64,000 bases of DNA from Planctomycetota bacterium. Lineage in GTDB: Bacteria; Planctomycetota; Planctomycetia; Pirellulales; Pirellulaceae. This document shows positions 62,595 to 64,000 of this stretch, piece after piece (position 1 is the stretch's first letter; the number at the start of each line of letters is the position of its first letter). Made by a program: the position numbers and the translations under genes. Location of the stretch: contig JAPLNL010000114.1 in NCBI GenBank assembly GCA_026692905.1, forward strand, positions 27,760 to 91,759, written 5' to 3'. The notes below the pieces were generated by a model that searched no databases, had not been told where the DNA came from, and saw nothing but the letters and a program-made list of their open reading frames with translations.

Positions 62595-63794
62595 TTATTT
62601 CTTGCGTTGGAATTCCTTGATGAGCTCCGGTGCCGAGATTCCGAACACTCCACGCCCCTCTCGAAGCCGAGCGTCAACATCTTCTTGAATCGAGTCGACA
62701 TCGATTTCCCAGAACTTGCGAATGAGTTCCTCCGATAGTGGAGAGGCTGAACGAACCAATCGCATGCCGACCATTCTGGCAGGGTCGGAGGTATACCACC
62801 AAGGGCTTAACGGTACGTTGGGATCCTCGATCTTCCACTCTTCGTCGACAGAACCCATGCGAGCGGCAGAACGAACGCGATCTGCGGAATCTTGCCAACC
62901 GCCACCGCGAACGCATCGCGAGTCGGCTTTGGTCGGCCAGTGGGTGGCATCGAATCCCGTCAACGTCTTACCCGCGAACTTTTCGAATCCGTTCGCAGCA
63001 AACTGGTCTATGGTCCATTCCCAAACGTTGCCGTGCATATCATGCAAACCAAATGCGTTTGGAGCTTTGCTTCCAACTTTGGCCGCTCCCGTTTCGGATC
63101 CAAAAACGGCATACTTTTGAAGCTCGGCCGGGTCGTCACCGAAGCTGTATGCTGTTTTGGAACCTGCACGAGCGGCAAACTCCCACTCGGCTTCCGTTGG
63201 CAAGCGGTATTGCACATCAGTCAACCCACTCAGCCATTTCGTGTATTGCTTGGCAGAATACTGCGTCATCGTGACGGCAGGCTGACTCTTGTCGTCTCCG
63301 TACTCATAAGTCTTGCCGGGATCATAGAGTGGCGTCGGGACAGTGATCGCATCTGCCTTCACTTTCGGTGTCACTGGACGAGGACCAATGGAATCCAATC
63401 TCTTGAACACATCGTACGCACGCATGAACGTGTTGTATTCGCCCCAGGTAAGTTCTGTCTTGGCGATCCAGAACGGCTCCAACTTGACCGTAAACTGAGG
63501 TCCTTCGTCATCGCTTCGACCAGGTTCTGATGCCGGCGAACCAATCGTGATTTCTCCACCTGGCACCGGAATCATTTCGAAGGAAATATTCGTTCGCTCG
63601 AACGCTTGAGTATAGGGAACCATATACCCTGACTTGCCGCCATCGATCGGTACAAAGGGACCTTTGTCCGGTTTGGTCGAACTGATTCCAATGGCCTTAT
63701 TCACCGAATCGTCGGCTCGCACGAACACCTGCGGCAAGAGTCCGGCCACGCTTAATGCTGTGATGAAGAGCCCGTTCTGTATTTTTGAATTCAT
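62595..63794 (-). CDS. Secreted FGE-fold (SUMF1-like) protein without catalytic cysteines
   Basis: A 399-residue protein with a signal peptide (MNSKIQNGLFITALSVAGLL then PQVFVRADD), which sets the start at 63794 inside a longer open frame. The fold motifs are FEMIPVPGGEITIGSP, EPFWIAKTELTWGEYNTFM, YRLPTEAEWEFAARAG, NAFGLHDMHGNVWEWTIDQF and SRCVRGGGWQDSADRVRSAA. The paired cysteines that oxidise sulfatases in true formylglycine-generating enzymes are absent; the only cysteine near the site is in RCVRGG. A binding or structural role is more likely than sulfatase activation. It is first in the operon with the UbiA-family gene. Confidence 0.88.
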   Translation of the reverse strand: MNSKIQNGLFITALSVAGLLPQVFVRADDSVNKAIGISSTKPDKGPFVPIDGGKSGYMVPYTQAFERTNISFEMIPVPGGEITIGSPASEPGRSDDEGPQFTVKLEPFWIAKTELTWGEYNTFMRAYDVFKRLDSIGPRPVTPKVKADAITVPTPLYDPGKTYEYGDDKSQPAVTMTQYSAKQYTKWLSGLTDVQYRLPTEAEWEFAARAGSKTAYSFGDDPAELQKYAVFGSETGAAKVGSKAPNAFGLHDMHGNVWEWTIDQFAANGFEKFAGKTLTGFDATHWPTKADSRCVRGGGWQDSADRVRSAARMGSVDEEWKIEDPNVPLSPWWYTSDPARMVGMRLVRSASPLSEELIRKFWEIDVDSIQEDVDARLREGRGVFGISAPELIKEFQRKK

Positions 63795-63956
63795 AGATGG
63801 TGTTTGGGACAGTCGGTGTACTGGAGTGTAAGCGGTAGGGCGCAAGCCCTCCGGTGTATTGCCTGGTAACAGGTTTCGCGAGAAACCGGATGTCATTCTA
63901 GGATTCTTGAACGCAGATTTCTCACGAAACCTGCTACATATGCTTCGCATCATTTT

Positions 63957-64000
63957 TGGGAGGGTGAGGCCACCCCTGTAAACATGTTTCCAACGAGTTT
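63957..64000 (+). repeat. PAL-A-related fragment at the window edge
   Basis: GGGAGGGTGAGGCCACCCCT followed by TGTAAACATGTTTCCAACGA. The same variant with a missing loop appears at 6970-7015. It continues beyond the window. Confidence 0.6.

Noticed and set aside
63795..63953. Longer N-terminus for the FGE-fold protein
   Set aside because: The signal peptide starts at 63794, and the upstream part lacks coding character.
1..64000. tRNA, rRNA, prophage or integrase genes
   Set aside because: I looked for T-loop-like GTTCGA-type motifs, rRNA blocks, integrases and phage structural genes and found none I could support.

Overview
The window looks like a planctomycete chromosome segment, most likely of the order Pirellulales. 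The evidence is gene content: a paired DUF1549/DUF1553 and DUF1501 protein, a CRTAC1-type ASPIC/UnbV protein next to a TPR protein, a Tat-exported Gfo/Idh/MocA oxidoreductase, a DUF4832 protein, an FGE-fold secreted protein, a ChbG/YdjC deacetylase, a very large DNA-repair-type AAA ATPase, and many secreted proteins with N-terminal signals. Composition is moderate in GC. I see no rRNA, tRNA, prophage, transposase or CRISPR array.

Layout. 1-8.5 kb (minus strand): a partial unknown gene, a Cys/Ala/Pro-rich secreted protein, a 1720-residue AAA ATPase and a secreted ChbG-like deacetylase. 8.5-11.8 kb: the DUF1549/DUF1553 - DUF1501 pair. 12.7-17.1 kb: a complete RNA-repair locus, rtcR divergent from rtcB-rtcA, with a near-consensus sigma-54 promoter in front of rtcB. 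17.1-22.6 kb (minus): a degenerate glutamine-synthetase homologue overlapping the tail of rtcA, an exported isoaspartyl methyltransferase with an extra C-terminal domain, elongation factor P, a small unknown protein and an HtrA/Deg protease. 23-28.8 kb (plus): an MFS transporter, a 5'-truncated methyltransferase remnant, and the TPR and CRTAC1 pair. 29.4-35.3 kb: a membrane protein with a Cys/His papain-like domain, a DUF5009-type acyltransferase, a degenerate RNase H-like protein and glycogen branching enzyme.

35.6-43.7 kb: a CHASE4 hybrid histidine kinase, a beta-helix protein, a small secreted protein, then the oxidoreductase and DUF4832 genes, which overlap. 43.9-51.6 kb: an RbfA-like protein, RNase R, a sialidase, a FliS-like protein, a small lipoprotein and an iron-dependent alcohol dehydrogenase. 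52-57 kb: a translationally coupled YhaO/YhaN (SbcCD-like) pair. 57.6-64 kb: NhaA, a small membrane protein, cysteinyl-tRNA synthetase with an unusual signature, a UbiA-family prenyltransferase and an FGE-fold protein.

The intergenic DNA is unusually rich in short dispersed palindromic repeats. I can separate at least seven families by eye. Three stand out. One is a palindrome expanded into independent tandem arrays, mostly between convergent genes. One is a GGCAGGAGCCTC hairpin family with seven loci here. One is an inverted-repeat element caught inside another repeat at 29.05-29.33 kb, with the uninterrupted version of the host repeat at 12.4 kb. No transposase lies in the window, so any mobility would have to be supplied in trans.
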